Shown in pieces: positions 1 through 8,477 of a stretch of DNA of 37,821 nucleotides. Both the position numbers and the translations under genes were made by a program. Location of the stretch: positions 1-37,821 of the forward strand of contig CALVIV010000011.1 in assembly GCA_944331935.1 (NCBI GenBank). The letters are read 5' to 3'. This DNA is from an uncultured Bacilli bacterium (lineage in GTDB: Bacteria; Bacillota_I; Bacilli_A; RF39; UBA660). The first letter of the stretch is position 1, and each line of letters begins with the position of its first letter. The notes beneath the pieces were generated by a model. That model was given only the letters and a program-made list of their open reading frames with translations, did no database searches and was not told where the DNA came from.

Positions 1-870
1 GGCAAACTATACTTATACGGAAGAAGTAGTGGACAGTTACAAAAAAGAGGCTTCTATACAATAGAAGATAAAACTTACTATACTGATTATAATACAGGAG
101 AAGTGTATAGAGGAAATAAGACAATAGATGAATATGAATATTATTTTCATGAGGATGGACATATGCAGAAAGGTTTCATTGAGTTAGATGGCAAACTATA
201 CTTATATGGGAGAAGTAGTGGGCAGTTACAAAAACGAGGCTTCTATACAATAGAAGATAAAACTTATTACACTGATTATAATACAGGAGAAGTATATAGA
301 GGCTGGGCTGATATTAAAGAAAATACTTATTATTTTTCTTTAGATACAGGTGCTATGTATATAGGAAAACAGACAATAGATGGATATGAATACTATTTTC
401 ATGAAGATGGACATATGCAGAAAGGTTTCATTGAGTTAGATGGCAAACTATACTTATATGGAAGAAGTAGTGGACAGTTACAAAAAAGAGGATTTTATAC
501 AATAGAAGATAAAACTTACTATACAGACTATAATACAGGAGAAGTCTATAGGGGTATACACTTAATTGATAATAAGACTTACGGATTTGATTCAGAAACA
601 GGAGCAGCTATTGATGGCTTTGGGGAAATAAATGGAAATACTTATTACTTTGATTTTAATAATGGTTATTATTACACCGGTAAGCATACAATAAATGGTT
701 ATGAGTATTACTTCCATGAAGATGGACATATGCAGAAAGGCTTTATAGAACTTGATGGAAAGCTATATTTGTATGGAAGAACTAGTGGACAGTTGCAAAA
801 AAGAGGTTTCTATACAATAGAAGATAAAACTTATTATACAGATTATAGTACAGGAGAAGTGTATAGAGGA
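1..870 (+). repeat. Near-identical 63-codon repeats within the lysozyme gene
   Basis: A 189-bp unit encoding three successive wall-binding motifs recurs at 115-303, 367-555 and 682-870, with the end of a further copy at 1-114 and a partial, diverged copy from 871. Copies differ by only a few, mostly silent bases. They are separated by 63 bp (304-366) and 126 bp (556-681) of more diverged repeats. Such conservation implies recent duplication or gene conversion and predicts copy-number change by recombination. Confidence 0.9.
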
Positions 871-1824
871 AAATATACAATAGATGGTTATAATTATTAT
901 TTTCATGAAGATGGGCATATGCAAAAAGGCTTTATCACTTTGGATGGTTTGACTTATTTATATGGAAGAAGTAGCGGACAATTGCAATATGGTTGGCATG
1001 AAGTTAATGGTTATATGTATTATTTTGATCCTAGTACAGCAGTAATGGCTACAGGCAACAGAACTATAGATGGTGTTGATTATTATTTTTATAGTGATGG
1101 TCATATGAAAAGTAATTTCGTAACTGTAAATGGAGAGACTTATTACTACTTTGAAAATGGTACAAAAGCTAATGATTGGGTAACTATTGCTGGTACAAAA
1201 TATTTTTTCAATTCCTTAGGTGTTATGATTGGGAAAAATGTTAGAAAAGTAATTGATGTTTCTGAGTATCAAGGTTATATTGATTGGGATACTGTTGTAA
1301 GAGAAGGAGATATAGATGGTGTTATATTAAGAATATCTGCAAGTGGTTTGGATAGAGAAGATGCTATGCTTGCTAGAAATATAGCAGAATTGAAAAGATT
1401 AGGAATACCTTATGGTATATATATTTATAGCTATGCTGAAACTTATGATGAAGGAAGGCTTTTTGCAGAATTCACTTTAAATATAATAAATAAATATGAT
1501 TTAAATCCAACATTGGGCATTTACTTTGATCTTGAAAGTAACTATGCTACTTATGATATGTCCACTTATGAATATGAACAGGTTGTTAGAGGATATATGA
1601 ATGCTATGACTAATGCCGGCTATGGCTCTATAACTAAAATATATACTTATACATCTCTTGCTGAAGAAGTTTTAAATTCAGATTATTTGCGTAATTTAAT
1701 TGCTTGGGTAGCTCAATATAATCATTATTGTTATTATACAGGCAGCTATTATGCTTGGCAATATTCATCAACTGAAAGAATTCCTGGTATTTCTGGTGAC
1801 GTAGATGTTAGTGTATGGTTTTAA
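1..1824 (+). CDS. Cell-wall-binding-repeat GH25 lysozyme (5' end missing)
   Basis: The reading frame is open from base 1, so the start lies upstream; the GTG at 103 is only an internal Val codon. The first ~1240 bases encode tandem aromatic/glycine repeats of about 20 residues (patterns such as DGYEYYFHEDGHMQKGF), the glucan/choline-binding type used for attachment to wall polymers. From about 1249 to the stop is a glycosyl hydrolase family 25 domain: it opens with DVSEYQG, has the acidic pair FDLES at 1525-1539 (Asp and Glu as expected for the catalytic site) and ends with WQYSS and GDVDVS. Members cleave the MurNAc-GlcNAc beta-1,4 bond of peptidoglycan outside the cell. Catalytic domain at the C-terminus and binding repeats before it is a known layout. 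It sits just upstream of wall-polymer genes, which could supply its ligand. A signal peptide cannot be judged because the N-terminus is absent. The GH25 call is firm; the ligand is unknown. Confidence 0.93.
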   Translation, partial: GKLYLYGRSSGQLQKRGFYTIEDKTYYTDYNTGEVYRGNKTIDEYEYYFHEDGHMQKGFIELDGKLYLYGRSSGQLQKRGFYTIEDKTYYTDYNTGEVYRGWADIKENTYYFSLDTGAMYIGKQTIDGYEYYFHEDGHMQKGFIELDGKLYLYGRSSGQLQKRGFYTIEDKTYYTDYNTGEVYRGIHLIDNKTYGFDSETGAAIDGFGEINGNTYYFDFNNGYYYTGKHTINGYEYYFHEDGHMQKGFIELDGKLYLYGRTSGQLQKRGFYTIEDKTYYTDYSTGEVYRGKYTIDGYNYYFHEDGHMQKGFITLDGLTYLYGRSSGQLQYGWHEVNGYMYYFDPSTAVMATGNRTIDGVDYYFYSDGHMKSNFVTVNGETYYYFENGTKANDWVTIAGTKYFFNSLGVMIGKNVRKVIDVSEYQGYIDWDTVVREGDIDGVILRISASGLDREDAMLARNIAELKRLGIPYGIYIYSYAETYDEGRLFAEFTLNIINKYDLNPTLGIYFDLESNYATYDMSTYEYEQVVRGYMNAMTNAGYGSITKIYTYTSLAEEVLNSDYLRNLIAWVAQYNHYCYYTGSYYAWQYSSTERIPGISGDVDVSVWF

Positions 1825-1847
1825 GCAAAGGATTTCCTTTGCTTAAA
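1820..1847 (+). terminator. Hairpin after lysozyme gene
   Basis: A perfect 13-bp inverted repeat (1820-1832 with 1835-1847) overlaps the stop codon. It contains AGCAAAGGA paired with TCCTTTGCT. The tail is only weakly T-rich (GTTTGTAAAG), so this is a probable rather than certain rho-independent terminator separating the lysozyme from the polymer operon. Confidence 0.6.
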
Positions 1848-1849
1848 GT

Positions 1850-1878
1850 TTGTAAAGAATGTAAATATTTGTTATACT
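1850..1878 (+). promoter_or_regulatory. SigA-type promoter of the surface-polymer operon
   Basis: TTGTAA at 1850-1855, a 17-base spacer and TATACT at 1873-1878, with an extended -10 TG at 1870-1871. It lies directly behind the hairpin and 33 bases ahead of the TagF-like start codon, and no equally good promoter interrupts the genes that follow closely. Confidence 0.75.
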
Positions 1879-1910
1879 ATAGTTAAAGTTTTTTAGGAGA
1901 GTTTATTAAT

Positions 1911-3227
1911 ATGAGAAAATTGAATATTACTTTTTGTAGTTTTCCAGACTTTTCTGGCAATGCAAAGGCTTTATATAATTATATGAAAAATAAGTATAAA
2001 GATAATATGAATTATACTTGGATTGTAACTTCTGATACTTTTAAAGAGAAATTAAATCGTGAAGGAATTAATGCTATAGTTTTAGGAACTAGTGACTTTA
2101 AAAAATATATAAAAAAAACAGATGTTTTTTTTACTACTCATTGCAATTTGACTGGCGATAAGACTGATAGAGCAATATATATAGAGTTATGGCATGGTAT
2201 TAGCTCAAAAAAAGTTGGTTTTATGATGAAAAACATATCAAGTGCTGATGAATTATGGTATGAGCATTTAAGCAGGACAGTTGATTATTTTATTGTTCCT
2301 TCAGAATTTTGGACAACTATTTTTTCTGCCAGATTTAATGTTGATTTAAAACAAGTTTTACCACTTGGATATCCTAAATTAGATTTTATAAAAAATAAAA
2401 ATGCATTTAAAAATTTATCTAAATTAATTAGTAGAGATTTATCTAATTATAAAAAAATTATATTTTATATGCCAACTTTTAGAAAAGGATGCGGTAGAGA
2501 TGATAGTCAAGGCAATGTTAATAATATTTTGAACTTGTATCCTTATAATGAAGAGAAATTAGTTGATTTTCTTGAAAAAAATAATTATTTATTATGTATA
2601 AAAAAACATCCTAGTGAAGAATTACAATTTCCATCTTCTATTAAATCTGATAACATTATTTTAATAGACAATAGTAAATTACGAACATTGTATTTTGATG
2701 TTTATGATATTTTAGATGCAGCAGATTTACTTATTACAGATTATTCATCATTAGGAATTGAGTTTTTATATTTAAATAAACCATGTATTTATTTAAATAC
2801 TGATGTCGATTCTTATAATATAAGCAGGGGTATTTGTTATAATAATTATGATCTTTGGCTTACTGATGGGCTAAATACTCTTGATGATTTATTAAATAAA
2901 ATTAATGAATATCTTTATTTTGATAATAAAATTCCATTAGAATTGGAAGAAAAGAGAAAATTATGGTTTGGAAATTTAAAAAATGGTGGTTGTGATAATA
3001 TTTGTTCTTATTTTTTTACTGATGCTGGCAAATTAAAAGTTAAACCTTATATTAATTCTAATAGACAAGTAGTTTATTTAAATAAAAAAATTGAGAAGTT
3101 AGATGAAGAAAAGAAATATTATGAAAGGCTTAGTAAGCAAAGAAAAGAGGAGCTTGATTTAGTATATAATTCTAGATCATGGAAATTATTAGAGAAATTA
3201 AGAAAAATTAGGAATTATAAGAGGTGA
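1911..3227 (+). CDS. CDP-glycerol glycerophosphotransferase (TagF/TarF-like)
   Basis: A 438-residue member of the CDP-glycerol:poly(glycerophosphate) glycerophosphotransferase family, which transfers glycerol- or ribitol-phosphate from a CDP-alditol to a growing teichoic-acid-like chain at the inner membrane face. Visible family motifs are LWHGISSKK, GYPKLD, MPTFRKG, the IKKHPSE stretch and DLLITDYSSLGIEF, the last two bearing the His and Asp/Ser/Ser positions that bind the CDP-alditol. The C-terminal ~50 residues form a charged helix/coiled coil ending in SRSWKLLEKLRK, a tail also seen on many Bacillota glycosyltransferases. The ATG at 1911 has AGGAGA 10 bases upstream. It is the first gene after the promoter at 1850 and lies 5 bases ahead of the cytidylyltransferase gene that may supply its activated substrate. 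Whether glycerol- or ribitol-phosphate is used cannot be decided. Confidence 0.9.
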   Translation: MRKLNITFCSFPDFSGNAKALYNYMKNKYKDNMNYTWIVTSDTFKEKLNREGINAIVLGTSDFKKYIKKTDVFFTTHCNLTGDKTDRAIYIELWHGISSKKVGFMMKNISSADELWYEHLSRTVDYFIVPSEFWTTIFSARFNVDLKQVLPLGYPKLDFIKNKNAFKNLSKLISRDLSNYKKIIFYMPTFRKGCGRDDSQGNVNNILNLYPYNEEKLVDFLEKNNYLLCIKKHPSEELQFPSSIKSDNIILIDNSKLRTLYFDVYDILDAADLLITDYSSLGIEFLYLNKPCIYLNTDVDSYNISRGICYNNYDLWLTDGLNTLDDLLNKINEYLYFDNKIPLELEEKRKLWFGNLKNGGCDNICSYFFTDAGKLKVKPYINSNRQVVYLNKKIEKLDEEKKYYERLSKQRKEELDLVYNSRSWKLLEKLRKIRNYKR

Positions 3228-3232
3228 TTTAA

Positions 3233-3961
3233 ATGAAGACTTTTGCTATTATTCCAATAGCAGGTAAAGGTGTTAGGTTTGGTTCTGATTTACCAAAACA
3301 ATTTATTGAAGTTTATGGTAAACCATTATTTATTTATACATTAGAAAAATTTCAAAATAATTGTAATGTAGATTATATATTGATCGCTTGTTCTAAAGAT
3401 AATATGCCAATAGTTAAAGACATAATAAATAAATATAACTTAACTAAAGTATATAAATTAGTCCAAGGTGGAGATACTCAATTGGAGTCTATTATTAATT
3501 GCATAAAATCAGTTGATAATGAACTTTCAATAGAAGACAAAATAATCGTCCATGTTGGTAATCGACCTAATTTAAGTGATACACTTATTTCTAGATGCAT
3601 AAAAAAGTATGATGATATAGGACCTTTATCTACAGTAGTTCCTTGTATTGAAGTTATGATTAATACTGATGACAATGCTATTATACCGAGAGATAAAGTA
3701 GTTAGAATACAAACACCACAAGTATACTCTTTTGGTGATTTAAAAAAAGTTATTTATGATGAAAATTTAAGTAATATGCATGCAAGTACATTATGTGATT
3801 TATTAATTTCAAATAATTATAAAGTTAGTTTTATAAATGGGGAATTAACAAATTTTAAAATAACGTATAAAGAAGATTTAGATATATTTAAAGCTATTAT
3901 ATCTAGTAGAGAAAATAAAATAGAAAAGGGAGAAAAAAATGAAGCAAAGGCTGTATTATAA
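3233..3961 (+). CDS. IspD/TarI-family cytidylyltransferase
   Basis: A 242-residue GT-A-fold nucleotidyltransferase. The N-terminus has the CTP-binding loop AGKGVRFGSDLPKQF, and the C-terminus ends the domain with NFKITYKEDL, matching the IspD N.KIT..DL motif. Family members make CDP-methylerythritol (IspD, isoprenoids) or CDP-ribitol (TarI, teichoic acid). The position right behind a TagF-like polymerase favours activation of an alditol phosphate, or another sugar phosphate, for the wall polymer. Odd points: the usual H.a.RP segment reads HVGNRPNLSD, and the TDDA-like segment reads HASTL, so this is a divergent member; no TarJ-type reductase is adjacent. It overlaps the next gene by 23 bases. 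The family is secure, the substrate is inferred. Confidence 0.82.
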   Translation: MKTFAIIPIAGKGVRFGSDLPKQFIEVYGKPLFIYTLEKFQNNCNVDYILIACSKDNMPIVKDIINKYNLTKVYKLVQGGDTQLESIINCIKSVDNELSIEDKIIVHVGNRPNLSDTLISRCIKKYDDIGPLSTVVPCIEVMINTDDNAIIPRDKVVRIQTPQVYSFGDLKKVIYDENLSNMHASTLCDLLISNNYKVSFINGELTNFKITYKEDLDIFKAIISSRENKIEKGEKNEAKAVL

Positions 3962-5051
3962 AAGTTTTGATATTTTAAAATTTATTTGTGCTATTATAAT
4001 TGCTTGTATTTATCATTATCAAAATGATTTTCCTAATGTTACATTGTTTGATAACGTTCCTTTTATAAATAAATTATCGATATATGGGTACATGTTAGTT
4101 GAATTGTTTTTTATAATTTCTGGTTTTCTTTTTTTAGTAAGTTATTTTAACAAAATTAAAGAAAAAGACTTAAGTATTAAAACTTTTTTAAAAAAAAGGT
4201 ATATTAGATTAATTTTTGTAGGTGCAATTACAACTTTTGTTATGTTTTTGCTTCAACAAAGTTATTATATGCTAAATGGTGATTTTTGGATTTGGGGAAA
4301 TAATGATTTAGGAAACTTATTATTGCAACTTATTGGTGTTCAATATTGGTTAGAGCCAGGTATAGTTTCATTAAATAATGCAGTATGGTACATTAGTGTT
4401 TTACTTCTTTGTTATATAGTTTTCTTTTATATTTCTAACCTAGTTGTAAAGAAGAAAAATATATTTATCTTTTTACTGCCAATTGTAGCAGCTTTGATTG
4501 TACAAAAATGCAATTTAAATATTCCTATATTAAACTATAATGTTACTAGAGGTATAATTTCCTTTGGTGTTGGTGTATTTATTGGATGTTTGAGTAAGAA
4601 TTTAAATAATAGGAAGTTTATTACAATATTTTCTCTTGTTTCCTTGTTTGTTATAGGACTGCTTTATATTTTTCTAGGGGATCAAGTAGTTGGTAATTTG
4701 TTATTACTTTTGACATTTGTTATATATCCATTATTAATATTATCATTAATAAGTATAGATAATAAATTAGAATTTATTAATACTAAATTTACAAAATATT
4801 TAGGAAATCTCTCTTTTGGTATTTATTTATGGAATTTGCCTATTCAGCTTTCAACTGTTCTTTTAAATCAAATTTTTGATTTTAGTTTTAATTATAATTC
4901 TGTTTATTTTTTCTTAATTCAAATCGTGATACATATTTTAATTGCTGTATTATCTTATCATTTATTTGAAAGAAAAATGTTACCTTTATTTGAGCAAAAA
5001 ATGTCAAAGATTATTAATTATTTAAAAAAAACAAACGAAATTATTACATAG
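3939..5051 (+). CDS. Membrane acyltransferase (acyltransferase 3 / OafA-like)
   Basis: A 370-residue polytopic protein with about ten hydrophobic helices. The N-terminus reads FDILKFICAIIIACIYHYQND, containing the basic/aromatic first helix and the H..ND pattern near the active-site His of the acyltransferase-3 family. The motif LVELFFIISGFLFLVSY follows, typical of these enzymes. They O-acylate (often O-acetylate) sugars on surface polysaccharides. The start overlaps the upstream gene and is chosen because GGGAG lies 7 bases ahead of the ATG. Position between the cytidylyltransferase and the TagGH exporter suggests it decorates the same polymer. The acyl donor and target residue are unknown. 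Confidence 0.88.
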   Translation: MKQRLYYKSFDILKFICAIIIACIYHYQNDFPNVTLFDNVPFINKLSIYGYMLVELFFIISGFLFLVSYFNKIKEKDLSIKTFLKKRYIRLIFVGAITTFVMFLLQQSYYMLNGDFWIWGNNDLGNLLLQLIGVQYWLEPGIVSLNNAVWYISVLLLCYIVFFYISNLVVKKKNIFIFLLPIVAALIVQKCNLNIPILNYNVTRGIISFGVGVFIGCLSKNLNNRKFITIFSLVSLFVIGLLYIFLGDQVVGNLLLLLTFVIYPLLILSLISIDNKLEFINTKFTKYLGNLSFGIYLWNLPIQLSTVLLNQIFDFSFNYNSVYFFLIQIVIHILIAVLSYHLFERKMLPLFEQKMSKIINYLKKTNEIIT

Positions 5052-5101
5052 ATTTTTAATTATCAAAAATATATGTTATTATTATTGTGAGGTGTAGTTA
5101 A

Positions 5102-5914
5102 ATGACAAATATGAAAAATATTATTGCAAATTTTAAACATTATTGGTTTTTAATGACTCAGTTAATATCTAGAGATTTTAAAGTTAAATATAAAAGGTCT
5201 GTTTTAGGTGTAGTATGGAGTCTTTTATATCCTATATTACTATTGACAGTAATGGCTATTGTTTTTTCTCAGATGTTTAGATTCCAAGTAGAAGGAGTAA
5301 ATTATATTGTTTACTTAATGACAGGTATTATTATGTGGAATTATTTTAGTGAAGCTTCTAATACAGCGATGACATCTGTTGTTTCTAATTTTTCACTTAT
5401 TAATAAAGTATATATACCAAAATATATTTTTCCAGTTGCTAAATGTATATTTGTTGGTATTAATTTTGTTTTAACATTGATTCCTTGGTTAGCAATCATT
5501 GTTCTATCAAATTTTGGTCTTGGACAATATCCATGTAGTTTTAATATTTACTATTTACTTTTACCTTATATATTTTTATGTTTCTTTATATTTACAGTTG
5601 GAATAAGTTTATTCTTATCATGTGTTTCTGTATTTTTAAGAGATGTATTTTATATTTATGGAATTGTTTTAACTATGTGGAATTATTTAACCCCAGTTTT
5701 TTATAGCATTGAAATATTACCTGCTACTTTACAAACCTTATTTAAATTTAATCCACTATATCAGTTTTTAACTGCTGCAAGAGAAATAGTTTTATATGGT
5801 AGGGCACCTTCTATTTTGGTATTGGTATTATTGGGTGTTGTTGCTTTAGTTACTTTAGGAGTAGGGGCAATTGTATTCAAGAAAAATCAAGATAAATTTA
5901 TCTACTATGTATAA
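5102..5914 (+). CDS. Polysaccharide/teichoic acid ABC exporter permease (TagG/Wzm-like)
   Basis: A 270-residue ABC-2 permease with six predicted membrane helices. The N-terminal stretch LISRDFKVKYKRSVLGVVWS is the hallmark of polysaccharide-export permeases (re.k.rYk.S.LG..W), followed by LLYPIL and by TPVFYSIEILP before the last helices. It moves lipid-linked polymer across the cytoplasmic membrane together with the ATPase encoded 12 bases downstream. The ATG at 5102 follows TGAGGTG. The pair matches TagGH of wall teichoic acid export and Wzm/Wzt of O-antigen export. Confidence 0.93.
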   Translation: MTNMKNIIANFKHYWFLMTQLISRDFKVKYKRSVLGVVWSLLYPILLLTVMAIVFSQMFRFQVEGVNYIVYLMTGIIMWNYFSEASNTAMTSVVSNFSLINKVYIPKYIFPVAKCIFVGINFVLTLIPWLAIIVLSNFGLGQYPCSFNIYYLLLPYIFLCFFIFTVGISLFLSCVSVFLRDVFYIYGIVLTMWNYLTPVFYSIEILPATLQTLFKFNPLYQFLTAAREIVLYGRAPSILVLVLLGVVALVTLGVGAIVFKKNQDKFIYYV

Positions 5915-5925
5915 GGAGGAAGTTT

Positions 5926-6666
5926 ATGATTAAGTTAGAACATGTATCAATGAAATTTAATTTAGGTATTGAAAAAGAGTTCTCTATCAAACAAGCATTT
6001 GTTAATTTCTTTAGTTTTAATAAACCTAAGAAGAAAAAAGAGGAGTTTTGGGCACTTAAGGATGTTTCATTCAGTGTAAAAAAAGGAGAAGTTGTAGGAT
6101 TAATTGGTAGTAATGGTGCTGGTAAGTCTACATTATTAAAAGTAGTAAGTGGTGTTATGAAACCTACTAAAGGAAAAGTAACTGTTAATGGTGTTATTTC
6201 GCCAATGATTGAGCTTGGAGCAGGATTTGATGCTGAATTAACTGCTAGAGAAAATATTTTCTTAAATGGTGCTATTTTGGGATATTCTAAAGAATTTTTG
6301 GAATCTAAATTCGAAGAGATAGTTGAGTTTTCAGAGTTGAGGGATTTTTTAGATGTACCTGTTAAAAACTTTTCTTCAGGTATGACTGCGAAACTTGCTT
6401 TTTCTATCGCTACTATTGTTAATCCAGAAATATTAATAGTTGATGAGATTTTATCAGTTGGTGATATTAAATTTCAAGAGAAAAGTAAGAATAAAATGCT
6501 TGAAATGATTAAAGGTGGTACTACTGTTTTATATGTATCACATTCACTTGATTCTATTAAACAATTATGTGATAGAGTTATTTGGCTTGAACATGGTCAA
6601 ATTGTAAAGATTGGCGATACTGATAAAATATGTAAAGAATATTATGATGCACAAATGAAAAAGTAG
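5926..6666 (+). CDS. Polysaccharide/teichoic acid ABC exporter ATPase (TagH/Wzt-like)
   Basis: A 246-residue ATPase partner of the preceding permease. Walker A is GLIGSNGAGKSTLL (about residues 64-77), the ABC signature is the export-type FSSGMTAKLAFS, and Walker B is ILIVDEILSVGD; the switch His follows in YVSHS. An insertion FFSFNKPKKKKEEFWALKDV before Walker A is characteristic of TagH/Wzt nucleotide-binding domains. It lacks the C-terminal substrate-binding extension of classical TagH and of many Wzt proteins, stopping soon after the ATPase domain. GGAGG lies ahead of the ATG; the next gene starts 8 bases downstream. Confidence 0.93.
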   Translation: MIKLEHVSMKFNLGIEKEFSIKQAFVNFFSFNKPKKKKEEFWALKDVSFSVKKGEVVGLIGSNGAGKSTLLKVVSGVMKPTKGKVTVNGVISPMIELGAGFDAELTARENIFLNGAILGYSKEFLESKFEEIVEFSELRDFLDVPVKNFSSGMTAKLAFSIATIVNPEILIVDEILSVGDIKFQEKSKNKMLEMIKGGTTVLYVSHSLDSIKQLCDRVIWLEHGQIVKIGDTDKICKEYYDAQMKK

Positions 6667-6674
6667 GAGGAATT

Positions 6675-8468
6675 ATGCAAAAATATATACATTTAGTATG
6701 GTTTGGTGGTAAGCCATATACAAAATTAACTAAAAAATGTATTAAAAGTTGGAAGAAATATCTTCCTGATTTTGAAATTATTGAATGGAATGAAAACAAT
6801 GTAGATTTAAATGAATGTCCATTTATTAAAGAAGCTTATGAGAATAAAAAGTGGGCTTTTGTAGCTGATTATGTTAGAACGAAAGCTATATATGAGATGG
6901 GTGGTATTTATTTAGATACCGATATGATGATTACTAAAAATATAGATTTTTTACTTGATAAAGAAACATTTCTTGGTGTCGAAGATTCTATGATGGTTAA
7001 TGCTGCTGTTTGGGGAGCATCAAAACCTAAGACTTATTTTGCCAAGAGAATGTTAGATTATTATAGAAGTTTAGAACATTTTGATACATATGATTTATAT
7101 CAGATATCTATTCCTAGAGTAATTACCAAAATTTTAGATGAGTTTGATTTTGACCCAACTAAGAATGAGATTCAAGTATTACATAAAAATATCTATATTT
7201 ATCCAAGAGAATATTTTTATCCATTGTCTTATAATTTTAAGAATAATAAATTTACAGAAAATACTTGTATGATTCACTATTTTGATGCTACTTGGATTTC
7301 TAAATATGAACAAATTGAAATGAAAATGGTGAGAAAATTTGGGGCTAAAAATACAGCACGTATTTTAAAAGTTTATCGTTTTATGAAACGAAATACTAAA
7401 CGTTGTATTAAAGCATGCTTATTTCCAGTTGTGTTATATAGACGTTATAAAAGAAAGATTAGTCCTAAATATCTAGAAAATTTAAACAATGCTTTAGAAG
7501 ATATTTCTAAAATTAAAACTGATTATTTAGTTATGCATAATCCTGAATGGTTAGGTGTTACTAGTGCAACTATAGAACTTTTTGATAGTAGAGTTAGATG
7601 TGGTGAATTATTAAGAGATAAAGATGTAAAAAAAGTAGGAGAGGCAATTTTAAATAGTAAAGTTAAGCAGGTAGTATTTAGTGCTATGTGCTTAGGGTGG
7701 AAAGAACTTGCTATATATTTAAAAGATGAAAATCCTAATATAAAGATAAAAGTATTTTGGCATGGTTCTAACTCACAAGTATCAGAGCCTTATGGTTGGG
7801 AGAGAAATATTGAAATTATTGAACTTCATAAAGAAGGAATAATTGATGTTTTTGCCACTTGTAAAGAAAGTATAATTCCTTTTTATGAACATGAAGGATA
7901 TAAAACAACTCTTATTTTAAATAATGTTATTTTACCTAAAAAGATTAAGGCAAATCCTCCGAAAGATGTTATTAGGCTTGGTATATATGCTGCAAAATGT
8001 GATGATTGGCGTAAGAACATGTTTGCCCAAATTGCTAGTGCTGCTTTAATACCTAATGCTGTTATTGATATGGTGCCATTAAATGCAGAAGCTAAGAAGT
8101 TTGCAAATGATTTAGGCATAAAATTAGAGGGTTTAGATAAACCTATTCCAAGGGAAGAATTGCTTCTTAGAATGAGTAAAAATACAGTTAATTTATATGT
8201 TACTTATTCAGAATGCGCTCCAATGTTACCAATTGAAAGCTTTGAAGTAGGTGTTCCTTGTATTTCTGGTAATAACCATCATTACTTTAAGAATACAGAA
8301 TTAAAAGACTATATCGTTTTGAATAATGAAGAAAATCCTATTTTAATTGCTGAACAAATAAAAAAATGTTTAGATAATAAAGATAAGGTTATGGAATGGT
8401 ATAAAGAGTGGAAAAAAGAAAACGATAGAAAGAGTAAAGAAAGTGTTAGACACTTTTTAGATATGTAG
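6675..8468 (+). CDS. Two-domain glycosyltransferase: GT32 (GT-A) plus GT-B-like half
   Basis: A 597-residue protein joining two transferase-like units. Residues ~1-240 are of the GT32/DXD-sugar type: IHLVWFGGKPY, then AFVADYVRTKAIYEMGGIYL followed by DTD, with D81 and D83 as metal/sugar-nucleotide ligands. After a basic linker (about 230-265, rich in Arg/Lys), residues ~280-597 look like a GT-B fold: KVFWHGS, ECAPMLPIESFEVGVPCISG near the end, where the E..P..E pattern resembles the nucleotide-binding part of GT4-like enzymes. It probably adds two sugars, or adds one and uses the second half for binding. It follows the exporter by 8 bases and has AGGAGG ahead of its ATG. The next gene is related to its second half. 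Confidence 0.8.
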   Translation: MQKYIHLVWFGGKPYTKLTKKCIKSWKKYLPDFEIIEWNENNVDLNECPFIKEAYENKKWAFVADYVRTKAIYEMGGIYLDTDMMITKNIDFLLDKETFLGVEDSMMVNAAVWGASKPKTYFAKRMLDYYRSLEHFDTYDLYQISIPRVITKILDEFDFDPTKNEIQVLHKNIYIYPREYFYPLSYNFKNNKFTENTCMIHYFDATWISKYEQIEMKMVRKFGAKNTARILKVYRFMKRNTKRCIKACLFPVVLYRRYKRKISPKYLENLNNALEDISKIKTDYLVMHNPEWLGVTSATIELFDSRVRCGELLRDKDVKKVGEAILNSKVKQVVFSAMCLGWKELAIYLKDENPNIKIKVFWHGSNSQVSEPYGWERNIEIIELHKEGIIDVFATCKESIIPFYEHEGYKTTLILNNVILPKKIKANPPKDVIRLGIYAAKCDDWRKNMFAQIASAALIPNAVIDMVPLNAEAKKFANDLGIKLEGLDKPIPREELLLRMSKNTVNLYVTYSECAPMLPIESFEVGVPCISGNNHHYFKNTELKDYIVLNNEENPILIAEQIKKCLDNKDKVMEWYKEWKKENDRKSKESVRHFLDM

Positions 8469-8477
8469 GAGGTAAAT

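Noticed and set aside
1-870. CRISPR or intergenic repeats at the window start
   Set aside because: The repeats are in frame, long and coding, and give a known wall-binding motif.
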